From positions 186,001 to 250,000 of the forward strand of contig CALOBA010000071.1 of assembly GCA_942491465.1 (NCBI GenBank): a DNA stretch of 64,000 nt. The letters run 5' to 3'. The notes beneath the pieces were generated by a model that saw nothing but the letters and a program-made list of their open reading frames with translations, was not told the DNA's origin and ran no database searches. The position numbers and the translations under genes were made by a program. Each line of letters begins with the position of its first letter. Position 1 is the first letter of the stretch. Positions 27,637 to 36,619 of the stretch are shown piece by piece. The DNA is from CALOBA01 sp942491465. Its GTDB lineage: Bacteria; Pseudomonadota; Gammaproteobacteria; Chromatiales; Chromatiaceae.

Positions 27637-28329
27637 ATGCGCGATCAGCACAAACACCCGGATGCGCGACCCAGCCGATGGCATGTCGAGACCCGTACCG
27701 GCATCGTGCCGCTGGACGCCCAATTCGGCATCCACCCGCCAAAGTGCGTGCCCGATGCGCTGCGCGAGGCGTTGTTCGGACAGCCGGCTGCGAGCCAGGA
27801 CGAGCTGGCGGCAGTGGATCATGACCCGTCGCGCCTTGCGCCGATGCACAGCTACGCGGTCTTGGATGCGGCCAAGGTCCAGGCCCTGCCCGAGCGTCTG
27901 GAGACATCCGGGCTCGCCCATCGCTGCCTGCTCGCGCACGACGCCGACCAACGCCTCAAGCAAGCCGGCCCCTGGCTGGTGGCGCTGACGACGGACAGCA
28001 GCTTTACCCGCAACCTGTTCACCCGCGGCGAGACGCACTGGACACTCTGGGACGCCGAGCCCGGCATCTATCTGCGCTCGCGCTGCCCGCTCGACGCCCT
28101 GTGGCCGAAGCTGCGCGCGCTGATGTGCGTCCAGGACGAAGACGCCAAGCGCTATATCCTGCGATTCTGGGAGCCGAACTGGACCCGTGCCCTGCTCCAG
28201 GAGCAGCGCCGTGAGCTGATCGCGGGGCAGTTGGCCGAAGTCGTACACTGGATCGTGCCCCACGCCGATGGTCGCGTCGAGCTGATCGGTATGCGCCACC
28301 GCGCGCCCACTCCGGAGCAAGACCAATGA
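27637..28329 (+). CDS. DUF4123 adaptor (T6SS effector chaperone)
   Basis: 230 residues. The DUF4123 core is visible as YAVLDAAKVQALPERLETSG, then SFTRNLFTRGETHWTLWD, GIYLRSRCPLDALWPKLRAL and RYILRFWEPNW. DUF4123/Tap proteins load effectors onto VgrG or PAAR. A second, longer DUF4123 protein is encoded at 32606. Its stop overlaps the next gene by 4 bp, so the cargo genes are coupled. Confidence 0.85.
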   Translation: MRDQHKHPDARPSRWHVETRTGIVPLDAQFGIHPPKCVPDALREALFGQPAASQDELAAVDHDPSRLAPMHSYAVLDAAKVQALPERLETSGLAHRCLLAHDADQRLKQAGPWLVALTTDSSFTRNLFTRGETHWTLWDAEPGIYLRSRCPLDALWPKLRALMCVQDEDAKRYILRFWEPNWTRALLQEQRRELIAGQLAEVVHWIVPHADGRVELIGMRHRAPTPEQDQ

Positions 28330-29042
28330 CGACGCTGACAAAGGACCAGTTGCGCGCCTTTGGGCACTACGCGGCCGAGACTTGGTACCGCGACGCCGCC
28401 TGCAACCTGCACCAGAGCTTCGCCGCGTACTACGACGCCATGGGCGCCGATCCGCGGCGGCTGGTTGGGCTGGTTCGTCGGGTTACCGACTGGGCCGGCA
28501 CCGCCTATGGCATCAAGGGCAAGGCCGATGTGCTGCGCCTGTGCATCGTCGCTGCCGCCCTTGGGCATGGTTATCGGCAGGATCCGCGCTTCCGCGCTTG
28601 GGTCGCCGCCACCCTCGGCAATGCCGAGCTTCCCGTCACCCGTCGCGCCGAGCCCATGGTGCGGGTCACCCGTCATTGGCTCGGTAAGCTCTGGGAAGAT
28701 GACGGCTTGGAGCAGTTCGGCGCGCGCCTGGCCGAGCACGTACGACATGGTGATGACGCCGACCTCGTTACCCTGCATCACATCCTTGCCGGCCACTGGC
28801 GACTGCTCGATGCTGCCGACAACCAGCGCCTGATCGACGGGCTGCGTCTACGCGCATCGCGGCAGGCAAGGAGTCAAACACCGGCGCGCCGACTCACCTA
28901 CGTCGCTTGCGCCCTGGTGCACGGCCCCGACTGGCTAGACGACCCCCAGCTACCGCGGCTGCAATCAGCACTGTCCGAGCAAACCAAGCCTGCGGCGCTG
29001 GCCGATGCCATCACCGCACTCTACAAGGAGGCATCCGCCTGA
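28326..29042 (+). CDS. Uncharacterised T6SS cargo-operon protein
   Basis: 238 residues, helical, cytoplasmic. Visible segments are LRAFGHYAAETWYRDAACNL, then YGIKGKADVLRLCIVAAALG. I do not recognise a domain. It lies between a DUF4123 adaptor and a toxin, overlapping both (ATGA at its start, TGATG at its end). A co-chaperone or accessory role is likely from context only. Confidence 0.5.
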   Translation: MTTLTKDQLRAFGHYAAETWYRDAACNLHQSFAAYYDAMGADPRRLVGLVRRVTDWAGTAYGIKGKADVLRLCIVAAALGHGYRQDPRFRAWVAATLGNAELPVTRRAEPMVRVTRHWLGKLWEDDGLEQFGARLAEHVRHGDDADLVTLHHILAGHWRLLDAADNQRLIDGLRLRASRQARSQTPARRLTYVACALVHGPDWLDDPQLPRLQSALSEQTKPAALADAITALYKEASA

Positions 29043-30577
29043 TGGCCGGCCCCCAGGACCCCAACGCCGTCGTTGCCGCAAGCGATGCCGCAGCCGCCCA
29101 AGGCGCCGGCCCCATCGACCAAACCTGCGCTAGCTGTCCGCCGAACGAGATCTACATACGCTACGAGTACGCGGACGGCACCGGCGTGCCCGGCGCCAAC
29201 TACGTCATACAGACCCCGACGGAAGACGGCACCGCCACCGGCGAGATCCTCGCCGAGGGCAAGACCGACGACAACGGCGAGGCCCGAGTCCAACTCCCGG
29301 ACGAGCACCGGCAAGTCGAGTTCTACTTCCACGACGACCCCGAGGGCGAGCCCTACGTCGACCCCGAGGCCGAGCGCCCACTCGAAGAGCCCGAGCCCGG
29401 GTTCTGGGAAGGGCTGTGGAAGAACATCAGCGAAGCCGCCGACTGGGTCTGGGGCGTGCTCAAGGGCGACTTCGAAGAAGACCCCAAGACCAGCCAGATC
29501 ATCGCCCGCATGATCCTCACCATGATCCCCGGCATTGACCAGTTGGCCGATGTGCAGGACCTGGTACATGTGCTCTACCGCCTGATCTGGAAGCAGGAAT
29601 GGGACGAGCCGATGCACTGGATCTTGCTGTTGATCACACTGATCGGTCTGATCCCCGTGCTTGGCTCGCTGGCCAAGGGCGTGCTCAAGCTGGTCATCAA
29701 GGAGATCGGTAATCTGTCCGGGCTCTATGCCGTCTTCAATCATTTCCGGAGGAGCAACGCCCATCGCTGGATACGCGACTTCGCTCGCGACCTTACTGGT
29801 AAGCACTTAGAAGCCGCCCTTGATCTGCTTGACGGCATGATGGCCCGTGTCGTGCACTACATGACGAAAGCCAAGACGATGCTGGGCAACCTCACAGGCT
29901 GGAATGGGCTGCTCGACGAGGGCCTGAGCAAGGTGGCCAGATTCCACGCCGCCGCTCCACAGAAGCTGCGCGAGGCCGCCGTTGAGCTGCAAAGGCGACT
30001 GCGCGATACCCTCGCCACCGGCATGACGCGGATCACCCGGCGCGGGACACGCAACGCGCAACCGCACACCGTCACCCAGCGCAGGCGGGCTCCACCAAGA
30101 ACCTATCCCTTGCGCGACGCCAGAGTGAGGGAGATCCTGGACGTACCCAAGGGACAGCGGCCTGATCCCAGCACGTACCTGTCCCAGGAATACATAGATG
30201 AGCATCTCGCACGTTTCGATGACGGTGCGGTTCGCATAACCAGTGTGGAGGCTGTTGAGCAGTATGGTACGGCCGGACCGCCGGGAGGTTTTGTGATGCC
30301 GAAATCAGACTTCGACGAGATCGTCGCTGATGCCAACGGGGATCTTGGCGTTCTAGAGCAAAGACTGGGACTCCCCAGCGGCTCCTTAAACGACGGGCAA
30401 ACCATCGCGCTCGAAATCGACCCGGAAGATTACCGAGCACTGCGCATACCGTCAGGAAACGAAGGAGGAGTCAACGCCGAATGGCTTCCCGGCGGCTATA
30501 CTTCCGGCGGTGTTCCTGAGGCCGTCATGGACTTCGACGAAGTGCCGTTCACGCCAATCCCACTAGGGGGTCAATAG
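29042..30577 (+). CDS. Putative T6SS polymorphic effector with C-terminal toxin domain
   Basis: 511 residues from ATG 29042. The N-terminal part (about 30-110) resembles a small beta-sandwich linker (IYIRYEYADGTGVPGANYVI). A Trp-rich helix and a hydrophobic hairpin (MHWILLLITLIGLIPVLGSL, about 201-220) form a pre-toxin or translocation region. A basic linker near 345-362 leads to a C-terminal domain, from about 365, with YGTAGPPGGFVMPKSDFDEI and LRIPSGNEGGVNAEWLPGG. I cannot name that toxin class. The adjacent 79-aa gene overlaps the stop and is the obvious immunity candidate. Confidence 0.6.
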   Translation: MAGPQDPNAVVAASDAAAAQGAGPIDQTCASCPPNEIYIRYEYADGTGVPGANYVIQTPTEDGTATGEILAEGKTDDNGEARVQLPDEHRQVEFYFHDDPEGEPYVDPEAERPLEEPEPGFWEGLWKNISEAADWVWGVLKGDFEEDPKTSQIIARMILTMIPGIDQLADVQDLVHVLYRLIWKQEWDEPMHWILLLITLIGLIPVLGSLAKGVLKLVIKEIGNLSGLYAVFNHFRRSNAHRWIRDFARDLTGKHLEAALDLLDGMMARVVHYMTKAKTMLGNLTGWNGLLDEGLSKVARFHAAAPQKLREAAVELQRRLRDTLATGMTRITRRGTRNAQPHTVTQRRRAPPRTYPLRDARVREILDVPKGQRPDPSTYLSQEYIDEHLARFDDGAVRITSVEAVEQYGTAGPPGGFVMPKSDFDEIVADANGDLGVLEQRLGLPSGSLNDGQTIALEIDPEDYRALRIPSGNEGGVNAEWLPGGYTSGGVPEAVMDFDEVPFTPIPLGGQ

Positions 30578-30816
30578 TGATCGAATTTGGAAAGAAAATT
30601 ACCCCGAAAACATCCGCTCCGGAGAAAACAGCGAGGAGAATATCCGGCCCCACCTGGTCTGTCGAGCAGCGCGGCCATGAGTATATCTTCGAGTACCTGT
30701 CCGGCAGCCACGGAGGCGGCATCAAGACTGCCAAGGTGACAGCGGAGGACTTTGATGCGCTACGCGCCGGGCGACTGACAGACTATGATCTCATGCTGAA
30801 GTATGATCTCAGCTAG
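30577..30816 (+). CDS. Putative immunity protein for the 29042 effector
   Basis: 79 residues from GTG at 30577, overlapping the effector stop (TAGTG). Small and soluble: TWSVEQRGHEYIFEYLSGSH, then AEDFDALRAGRLTDYDLMLK. No signal peptide, which suggests neutralisation in the cytoplasm. No family recognised; assigned from size and strict coupling. Confidence 0.5.
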   Translation: MIEFGKKITPKTSAPEKTARRISGPTWSVEQRGHEYIFEYLSGSHGGGIKTAKVTAEDFDALRAGRLTDYDLMLKYDLS

Positions 30817-30881
30817 GCCTGCCTGCCCCATGGGATGGCTATCCCACCGAACCTCGCATCAGGTGCGGGCGCCGTACTTTA

Positions 30882-31349
30882 ATGCAAAGGCGCATCATGT
30901 CCAAACGACCGGAAATTGACCGAGCCATTCGCGACCGCATAGAGGCCCTGCGCGCAGAGGCCCGGATAGCATACCAGGCCGGCGACAAGGCATCCTTTAC
31001 GGCCAATCTGGAACAGGCATGGTCCTTGATTCCAGGTGAAAAGGCCGTGTGGGATTACTATCCCCAGACCTTGGCTCGCTCGCTGGTGCGCATCTATATT
31101 GAGCTTGAAGACGTCCCGGCAGCGAAACGATGGCTTGCCACAGCCTATAAGGTGTATGGCGATCCGCAGCGGGAGAACCTCTTCGTGCTGATGCTGGAGG
31201 GTGATGCGCTCTTCAGGTTGGATCTCACCGACGAGGCCTATGCAGTGTTTTCCAAGGTGTTTCAACTCTATGGTCGGGACGGCTTCAAAGGCGAGCAACT
31301 GAAATATCTTGAGTTTTTCCTGAAGGAGCGCGCGAACCGCAATGAATGA
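30882..31349 (+). CDS. TPR-like helical protein
   Basis: 155 residues (or 150 from the second Met). A paired-helix pattern, ARIAYQAGDKASFTANLEQA and AAKRWLATAYKVYGDPQREN, then DEAYAVFSKVFQLYGRDG, resembles degenerate tetratricopeptide repeats. It overlaps the next TPR gene by 8 bp. Cytoplasmic. Possibly part of the immunity/chaperone set of the cargo locus. Confidence 0.5.
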   Translation: MQRRIMSKRPEIDRAIRDRIEALRAEARIAYQAGDKASFTANLEQAWSLIPGEKAVWDYYPQTLARSLVRIYIELEDVPAAKRWLATAYKVYGDPQRENLFVLMLEGDALFRLDLTDEAYAVFSKVFQLYGRDGFKGEQLKYLEFFLKERANRNE

Positions 31350-31773
31350 AGAGCTACCCGACGCGATCTTCGAGCAGGTCACGACGTTGGCAGAATCCGG
31401 CAATACCGCGTTGGATTATGACGACCCGGCTGAAGCAATTAGCTGTTGGCGACAAGCCTTGAAGCTGCTGCCGTCGCCCGAGCTGCAATGGTCCGCCGCC
31501 ATGTGGCTGCATGCCTCTATCGGCGACGCACAACGCCAACAGGGCGAATTGGAGCCGGCGGTATCCTCCTTCCAATCCGCCGCCGCCGCGGATGGCGGTG
31601 CCGAGAATGCGTTCGTTCAGTTCGGGCTCGGCGCAACACTGCTTGATCTGCATCGCCGCGAGGAGGCAACCGACCCGCTGCTTCGGGCCTACATGTTGGC
31701 GGGAGACGAGATCTTTCAGGATCAAGCCGTGCGCTATCGCGAACATCTGGCCGCCCGCAGGCTGATCATCTGA
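31342..31773 (+). CDS. Tetratricopeptide-repeat protein
   Basis: 143 residues with about three TPR-like units: YDDPAEAISCWRQALKLLPS, then ASIGDAQRQQGELEPAVSSF, then GLGATLLDLHRREEATDPL. No signal peptide. Coupled to the genes on both sides by overlapping start/stop codons. TPR proteins of this size are frequent beside T6SS toxins; exact role unknown. Confidence 0.55.
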   Translation: MNEELPDAIFEQVTTLAESGNTALDYDDPAEAISCWRQALKLLPSPELQWSAAMWLHASIGDAQRQQGELEPAVSSFQSAAAADGGAENAFVQFGLGATLLDLHRREEATDPLLRAYMLAGDEIFQDQAVRYREHLAARRLII

Positions 31774-32513
31774 TGGCCCGCCGAGTCGCCCCCGTCGCAT
31801 CCTCATCGATCATCGCCCAAGACCTGGAAGGTCTGGCAGAAGATCATGGCGAGCCCACCACCTTCGTACCGACCGACCCCGCCGTCTTGGCGAGGTTGCG
31901 CGAAAAGCTGCCAGAGGTCTTCATCGCGTACTGGCAACGCTATGGATTCTCCGTGTTCGCCAACGGCTTCTTTCAGCTCGTCAACCCGGAACCCTATCGC
32001 GCCGCCCTCAGCGCCTGGATCAAGGATACCGAGCTTGCGTCCCGCGACCGCTATCACGTCATCATGAAGACGGCGTTCGGGCATCTATTGATCTGGGGGG
32101 AGACCTGCGGCAACGACATCACCCTGTGGCTGATCGGAGGCTACATGAGGATTCGCAAAGACAACAACGCCCAAGACATCACCAAGGGCCAGGCCAACAA
32201 GTGGGCGGAGAGCCTGCTCTATGGCATCAGCCAGAGGCACCACGACGCCAAGGACGCGAAGGGTCCGATGTTCGCCCGAGCCCTGAAGCAACTCGGCCCC
32301 TTGGGTCTCGACCAGGTCTACGGTCTGGTACCAACACCCGCCATCGGCGGCGACATCGCGCTGGACAACCTCCGGATCGTATCGGCCCCCGAGCACATCG
32401 CCATCGCCGCAGCGCTGGGCGACCGAGCCGTGCTCAGGCGCGACGATGTCGTCGAGCGCCTCTATGGCAGCGGCGCTGTCGCGACCGTCAACCGGATGAT
32501 GCAACCGGATTGA
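31773..32513 (+). CDS. GAD-like / DUF1851 domain protein, probable immunity protein
   Basis: 246 residues. LREKLPEVFIAYWQRYGFSV then ANGFFQLVNPEPYRAALSAW is the GAD-like domain. FGHLLIWGETCGNDITLWLI and the following helices fit DUF1851. These domains are widely encoded next to polymorphic toxins. It starts by overlapping the TPR gene stop. Which effector it matches is not clear. Confidence 0.7.
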   Translation: MARRVAPVASSSIIAQDLEGLAEDHGEPTTFVPTDPAVLARLREKLPEVFIAYWQRYGFSVFANGFFQLVNPEPYRAALSAWIKDTELASRDRYHVIMKTAFGHLLIWGETCGNDITLWLIGGYMRIRKDNNAQDITKGQANKWAESLLYGISQRHHDAKDAKGPMFARALKQLGPLGLDQVYGLVPTPAIGGDIALDNLRIVSAPEHIAIAAALGDRAVLRRDDVVERLYGSGAVATVNRMMQPD

Positions 32514-32605
32514 GCGGTTGCAGCAACCCCTGACCGTGCGGCGGACCACCGTCGCTTGGTCCTGCCAGCGCACCCCGTTTCGTCGCAACGGAAAATCTGA
32601 TCGTC

Positions 32606-34369
32606 ATGATGGGCATAGAGCAGACTTGGCTGGGCATCTGCCACCTTCGCAGCGCAAACGACGGGCCGCAGCAGCACCGAAAGGCACTGGCCGCCGTCTA
32701 CTGCCGCGACTGGCAGACCTTCGACGACCTGCTGCGGCCGCATGTGGAGGCCCGCGGCCTTTCGCTCGACTCAACCGAGGAGGTGCTTACCGCAGACTCC
32801 TGGCAGACCTTTCACCCCAATCACCCTGAGGCCGCCGAGCTGGCGCAACGCGTGAATCCAAACCAGCCGGTCGCAGTTGGTCGCCTGATGATGGATGACG
32901 GCGAATCAGGGCCGGCTGACGAACCGCAAACCTATCTGGAAATCACCGAGATCGCGGGCGTCGAACCTTTGGACATGCAGCTTGGCGCCCATCCGCGCCG
33001 GACGGTGCCCGATGCGCTCCGTGAGGTCCTGTTCGGGCAACCCGAGCCGAGTGAATCCGAGATTCGCCGTTATGGGACAGCACAGGCCGTGCCGCCGATG
33101 AAGACCTTTGCGATTCTCGATGCCGCCAAGGTTCAGCACCTGCCGATGCTCCTCGACGACGCACAGCTCCGGCATGGCTGCCTGTTCACCGGTGAGGAAA
33201 GCCATCTGCTCGGTGAGGTCGCACCATACCTGGTCGAGCTTGATGAAGACATTTCGTTTACCCGCGCGCTGTTCACCCATAACCCGAACTTCCACGAAGA
33301 CCATGCCACCGTCCACATGTGGCATAAGGAGCCTGGACTTTATCTACGTTCCCGCGACTCCTTTACCCGGAATCTCAGTCATTTTCGGGAGATCGCAAGG
33401 GTCGCTGATGATGACGGAAAGCCTGTCTTCTTTCGCTTCTACGAACCGAGCGTGGCGATTTCCTATCTGGAAGGCAATCGCACGAATGCGGCGCTGATCA
33501 ATCTGATCTTCAGACATGCCAATAATATCCCCGACGTCTATAGCATCATTGCGTTAAGCCCCTGCCAGCGCACTTTTAGAAGCTATGTGCCATCGTCTGC
33601 TGCTGCCCGCGTAGCCCGGGCCCGGCGCCTGACGATCACGAGAAGCGATACGGCCATCTTCGAGGCATCGGCGCACCGACGCCTGCCGCGGGAGCTATCG
33701 GCCTGGTTGCTGCGCCTGGATCAACATCGCTTCCGCCCCTTCGGCCAGGCCAGGCTTGGCAGGCTCTCCACCCACGCGGTGCAAGAAGGTGCAAGGTTCG
33801 GCTTTCGGTACAAAGAGGAGTTCGCGTACTTGCTTTACATGATGACCTATCTCGGCGGCTGGTTTCACGAGTCCGCGCTGTACCAGGACTTCCTGCCGGA
33901 CCTGAACGACCCGACGGATGCACGCATGTCCAACCTGGGTAACAAGTTCGTTCACAGATTCAACGAGATGAAGCAGCAGATGGCGAGCGATCAGCAGATC
34001 ATGCAGATCTTGGGTGCCCAACTGGACAAGCTGATCCCCTGTGCCGACGATGGCGGGCGCGCTTCGCGGATCACCTCGGCTACCCTGCACGACCTTGACG
34101 CTCGATTGGGCAAACGAGATACGGAGCTTCTTTGGCGCTTCGTCGCGCGGGTTTCCGACGAGGCCGCCGCCTGGCGATTCGACGAGTTTCAGAAGGCTGC
34201 GCACCTCGGGTTATCTCTCGCCCTCGGCTTTCGATATTGCGATGACCCGATGTATCCCTGGGCCTTCGAGCACTTCCGCAAAAACAAGGAGCCGGATATG
34301 ACCAAGCTTTTGCAGTTCGGCAGAAAGCGACTGCGCAAGGCGGAGCGATTGGCAGAGGCCAAGAAATGA
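32606..34369 (+). CDS. Long DUF4123 adaptor with extra N- and C-terminal domains
   Basis: 587 residues. An N-terminal 100-residue domain (TWLGICHLRSANDGP...) is followed by DUF4123 at about 118-290 (FAILDAAKVQHLPMLLDDAQ; SFTRALFTHNP; PGLYLRSRDSFTRNLSHF; FFRFYEPSV). That region is clearly related to the 27637 gene. The C-terminal 290 residues are helical and contain FGFRYKEEFAYLLYMMTYLG. The stop overlaps the metalloprotease gene start by 4 bp, so this is the likely loader of that effector. Confidence 0.75.
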   Translation: MMGIEQTWLGICHLRSANDGPQQHRKALAAVYCRDWQTFDDLLRPHVEARGLSLDSTEEVLTADSWQTFHPNHPEAAELAQRVNPNQPVAVGRLMMDDGESGPADEPQTYLEITEIAGVEPLDMQLGAHPRRTVPDALREVLFGQPEPSESEIRRYGTAQAVPPMKTFAILDAAKVQHLPMLLDDAQLRHGCLFTGEESHLLGEVAPYLVELDEDISFTRALFTHNPNFHEDHATVHMWHKEPGLYLRSRDSFTRNLSHFREIARVADDDGKPVFFRFYEPSVAISYLEGNRTNAALINLIFRHANNIPDVYSIIALSPCQRTFRSYVPSSAAARVARARRLTITRSDTAIFEASAHRRLPRELSAWLLRLDQHRFRPFGQARLGRLSTHAVQEGARFGFRYKEEFAYLLYMMTYLGGWFHESALYQDFLPDLNDPTDARMSNLGNKFVHRFNEMKQQMASDQQIMQILGAQLDKLIPCADDGGRASRITSATLHDLDARLGKRDTELLWRFVARVSDEAAAWRFDEFQKAAHLGLSLALGFRYCDDPMYPWAFEHFRKNKEPDMTKLLQFGRKRLRKAERLAEAKK

Positions 34370-35226
34370 GCAACAAGAACAACGCTCCACCGGCTACTCA
34401 TCCTCCAGCAGGGCCGCCTAGGGGTCCGATGGGAGGCAGAGGGCCGTGCTGCGCATGCTCAGCTTCCGGTCCGATATCCCGAAGCGCAATCGGCGAATAC
34501 TACTTCGGAACCTATGACTGGTACGACCCCGCTGATCGCTACGTCCTTATGAATGATTGCGAAAAGATCGCCGTCAACCGAACGGCTACTGGCGGCACCG
34601 TAGAGATCACGAAGTCATTCTCTTTGTCCTTCGTAGCCGGTGGGACAGCTAGCCTGCACGAAAGCCTAGTTAAGAATAGCATTGGTAACGCCATGACAGC
34701 TTGGACGGCGGCGGCAAGCTCATATCGCGTAGTCATCAACGAAACTGGTTGCCCAACGCAGCGATTAGTGATGCGCTTTGAGGCTTCGTTTGTCCCTGCG
34801 GGCGCGGATATAACTATAAGGGTTGATGCTACTCCGAGGCATCCTCCCGGGGCCCGGCCACTCGCGTCTAAGGTAGTCGGTGATACGATGACGTTCTTCA
34901 TCAACGGCGCAAATCCGAGCTGGACGATGATCCATGAGGTCGGTCATACTTTCGGATTACCCGATGAGTATACTACTAGACATCCAGTCAACAGCGCGCC
35001 ATCAATGACTTACATCGACCCTACACCTCCAAACTTTCAGGTAACACTCAGCTCGAGCCGAGTACCTCCAGAGCCAGGTAAGTTCGCTTTTGACAATGGC
35101 ACGGTGATGGGGCAATTTGGAAACACCGTCTACCCGATCTACCTGTTTTACTGGGTGGCAATCGAGGTGCGAGCCGTGCTTCGCAAGAACGGTATTACCG
35201 CAGATGTGGATATTCAGCCGGCTTAG
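34366..35226 (+). CDS. Putative T6SS zinc-metalloprotease effector
   Basis: 286 residues. A Pro/Gly-rich N-terminus with Cys-Cys-x-Cys at 28-31 leads to an unclassified beta-rich region. The metzincin-like motif HEVGHTFGLPDE spans 190-201 (HExxHxxG plus a downstream Asp/Glu), preceded by MTFFINGANPSW. No signal peptide, so export by another route is expected. It is coupled to a DUF4123 adaptor upstream and followed by a lipoprotein. The gene is noticeably more AT-rich than its neighbours, which suggests separate acquisition. Confidence 0.7.
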   Translation: MSNKNNAPPATHPPAGPPRGPMGGRGPCCACSASGPISRSAIGEYYFGTYDWYDPADRYVLMNDCEKIAVNRTATGGTVEITKSFSLSFVAGGTASLHESLVKNSIGNAMTAWTAAASSYRVVINETGCPTQRLVMRFEASFVPAGADITIRVDATPRHPPGARPLASKVVGDTMTFFINGANPSWTMIHEVGHTFGLPDEYTTRHPVNSAPSMTYIDPTPPNFQVTLSSSRVPPEPGKFAFDNGTVMGQFGNTVYPIYLFYWVAIEVRAVLRKNGITADVDIQPA

Positions 35227-35227
35227 G

Positions 35228-35827
35228 ATGTTCGTGGTCTTGGTGTTGCCTCTGACTGCATGTGTGCTCCTTGGAGAATCAATGAACAGCGACTGCAATG
35301 ATTTGAAAAATATTCATTTCCGCAAGGTTTTAAGCGATGTGGAGCTTAGGCTTTTGGGTCCGAAAATGGTCTGTGGGATAACCTCGGAGACGTCCCTGTT
35401 GGCGTACGGGCTGCGTCTGCAGGTCTACAACAGGTCGAAGCACGATGTTGCCGTCGTCGGCCCGATGATCGGTGATGCTTTCCTAGGCTTCCGAAATCGC
35501 CGTTATTGGGAGATGGGAAACGAAGACGAGTGGGCGTTTGTACCTGATGGGCCAATGGATATAACGCAGCTTTCACAGGGCAGGGAGGTCCTGTCGCCGG
35601 GCCAATCGCTCGAAATGATGGGCGATGTCAGCTATATGGCCTTTTTGCATACGTCGATGCTTAGCGGGGAATCTGTTCACCGTAAGAGCGTTGTTGGTCA
35701 AGGTATCCCGCGCGTTTTTGGCTTGGAGTTTGAGTATGCGTTGAATCTCTTAGTTGACGGCGTAGAAGAGGTCGTGTCCGGGAGGTTTCGTACGCAAATG
35801 ATCTTGGTTCCGGAGGGACGTTCTTAA
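35228..35827 (+). CDS. Putative lipoprotein immunity protein to the metalloprotease
   Basis: 199 residues from ATG at 35228, one base after the effector stop. A very short signal FVVLVLPLTAC ends in a lipobox-like LTAC, giving a periplasmic lipoprotein. The mature part (ELRLLGPKMVCGITSETSLL; LRLQVYNRSKHDVAVVGPMI) looks like a beta sandwich. Envelope location fits neutralising an effector delivered to the periplasm. Low GC like the effector. Confidence 0.55.
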   Translation: MFVVLVLPLTACVLLGESMNSDCNDLKNIHFRKVLSDVELRLLGPKMVCGITSETSLLAYGLRLQVYNRSKHDVAVVGPMIGDAFLGFRNRRYWEMGNEDEWAFVPDGPMDITQLSQGREVLSPGQSLEMMGDVSYMAFLHTSMLSGESVHRKSVVGQGIPRVFGLEFEYALNLLVDGVEEVVSGRFRTQMILVPEGRS

Positions 35828-36571
35828 TCCATAGGGGAGCTTAAACCCTGTCGGCATCTAATGTTTGCTGACCGCTGGTTGGCCGCGCTACTACCGACCG
35901 GTGCGCTTCAATCGCAGGTTACGGGTCGCGTATAGCTGGTCTTGGGGGCGTTTCTTCTTGACCCCGGTTGCCGAGGATGCACGGGGCTTGAAGTTTACAC
36001 GTTGCGCCACGTCCATCGATCCGCTGGAAACATGCGGCATCCCGAGCGCTTCAACTATGGCGCGTTGATTCTGCGGCTTCGACGCTACCGCCAGCCACAG
36101 CGCAAGAGACGCTGGGCTCTGGGCATCTTTCCGCCGACCCATTCAGGGCAGAACACCCAGATCGCCTACTGCATTAAGGATTTCCTGACCAGCGAGCAAC
36201 GGCCCAGCTGGAGCGACCAGTTGGCGCAGCAGCCGCCCTATCCCTGGCACGATCGACTGCTGTTGTGGATCTGCAATGCGTCGCTTCTGCCTAGCCGTTG
36301 GCCTGACCGAACTGAGGAATTGATCCGATCCCGCGTTCCAAGCGACGCAGCCTTATGAACGGGGAGGGATCATGCGGTTCGGCAGCCGCGTCTTGTGTTT
36401 CGTTCTGGTCCTCAAGCTCTGAGACCGCGCAAGTATTCGCTGTAGGATGGGTAGAGCGCAGCGAAGCCCATCCGGCGTCGCATCTAAGTCGCTGATTGAT
36501 GGTTTCCCTTCGCTCTACCCATCCTGGCCCCTTTTTCGGGCCCTTTTTCGTGGCCCCTTTTTCGCCTTTTT
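35828..36571. other. Gap at the right edge of the island
   Basis: No recognisable gene. A 138-codon frame at 35942-36358 contains WSDQLAQQPPYPWHDRLLLW, but I cannot assign it and it may be a decayed gene. An inverted repeat AGGATGGGTAGAGCG... / ...CGCTCTACCCATCCT spans 36444-36525, of a dispersed gammaproteobacterial type. Next come short CCCCTTTTTCG repeats. Confidence 0.5.
36444..36525. repeat. AGGATGGGTAGAGCG inverted repeat
   Basis: Left arm AGGATGGGTAGAGCGCAGCG (36444 onward), right arm ends CGCTCTACCCATCCT at 36525. Arms pair over about 27 bp with a few mismatches around a 25-bp loop. REP-like, non-coding. Confidence 0.6.
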
Positions 36572-36610
36572 CGGTTTACCGTCTGGGCCTTTTTCTTTGC
36601 CTCACCATCG
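36572..36610 (+). repeat. 39-bp direct repeat, right copy (possible attR)
   Basis: Identical to 17046-17084 over 39 bp. It lacks the left arm of the tRNA terminator hairpin, so this copy is the derived one. It ends 9 bp before the res stop codon. Together the two copies delimit 19.5 kb. Confidence 0.7.
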
Positions 36611-36619
36611 AGTTTCGGG

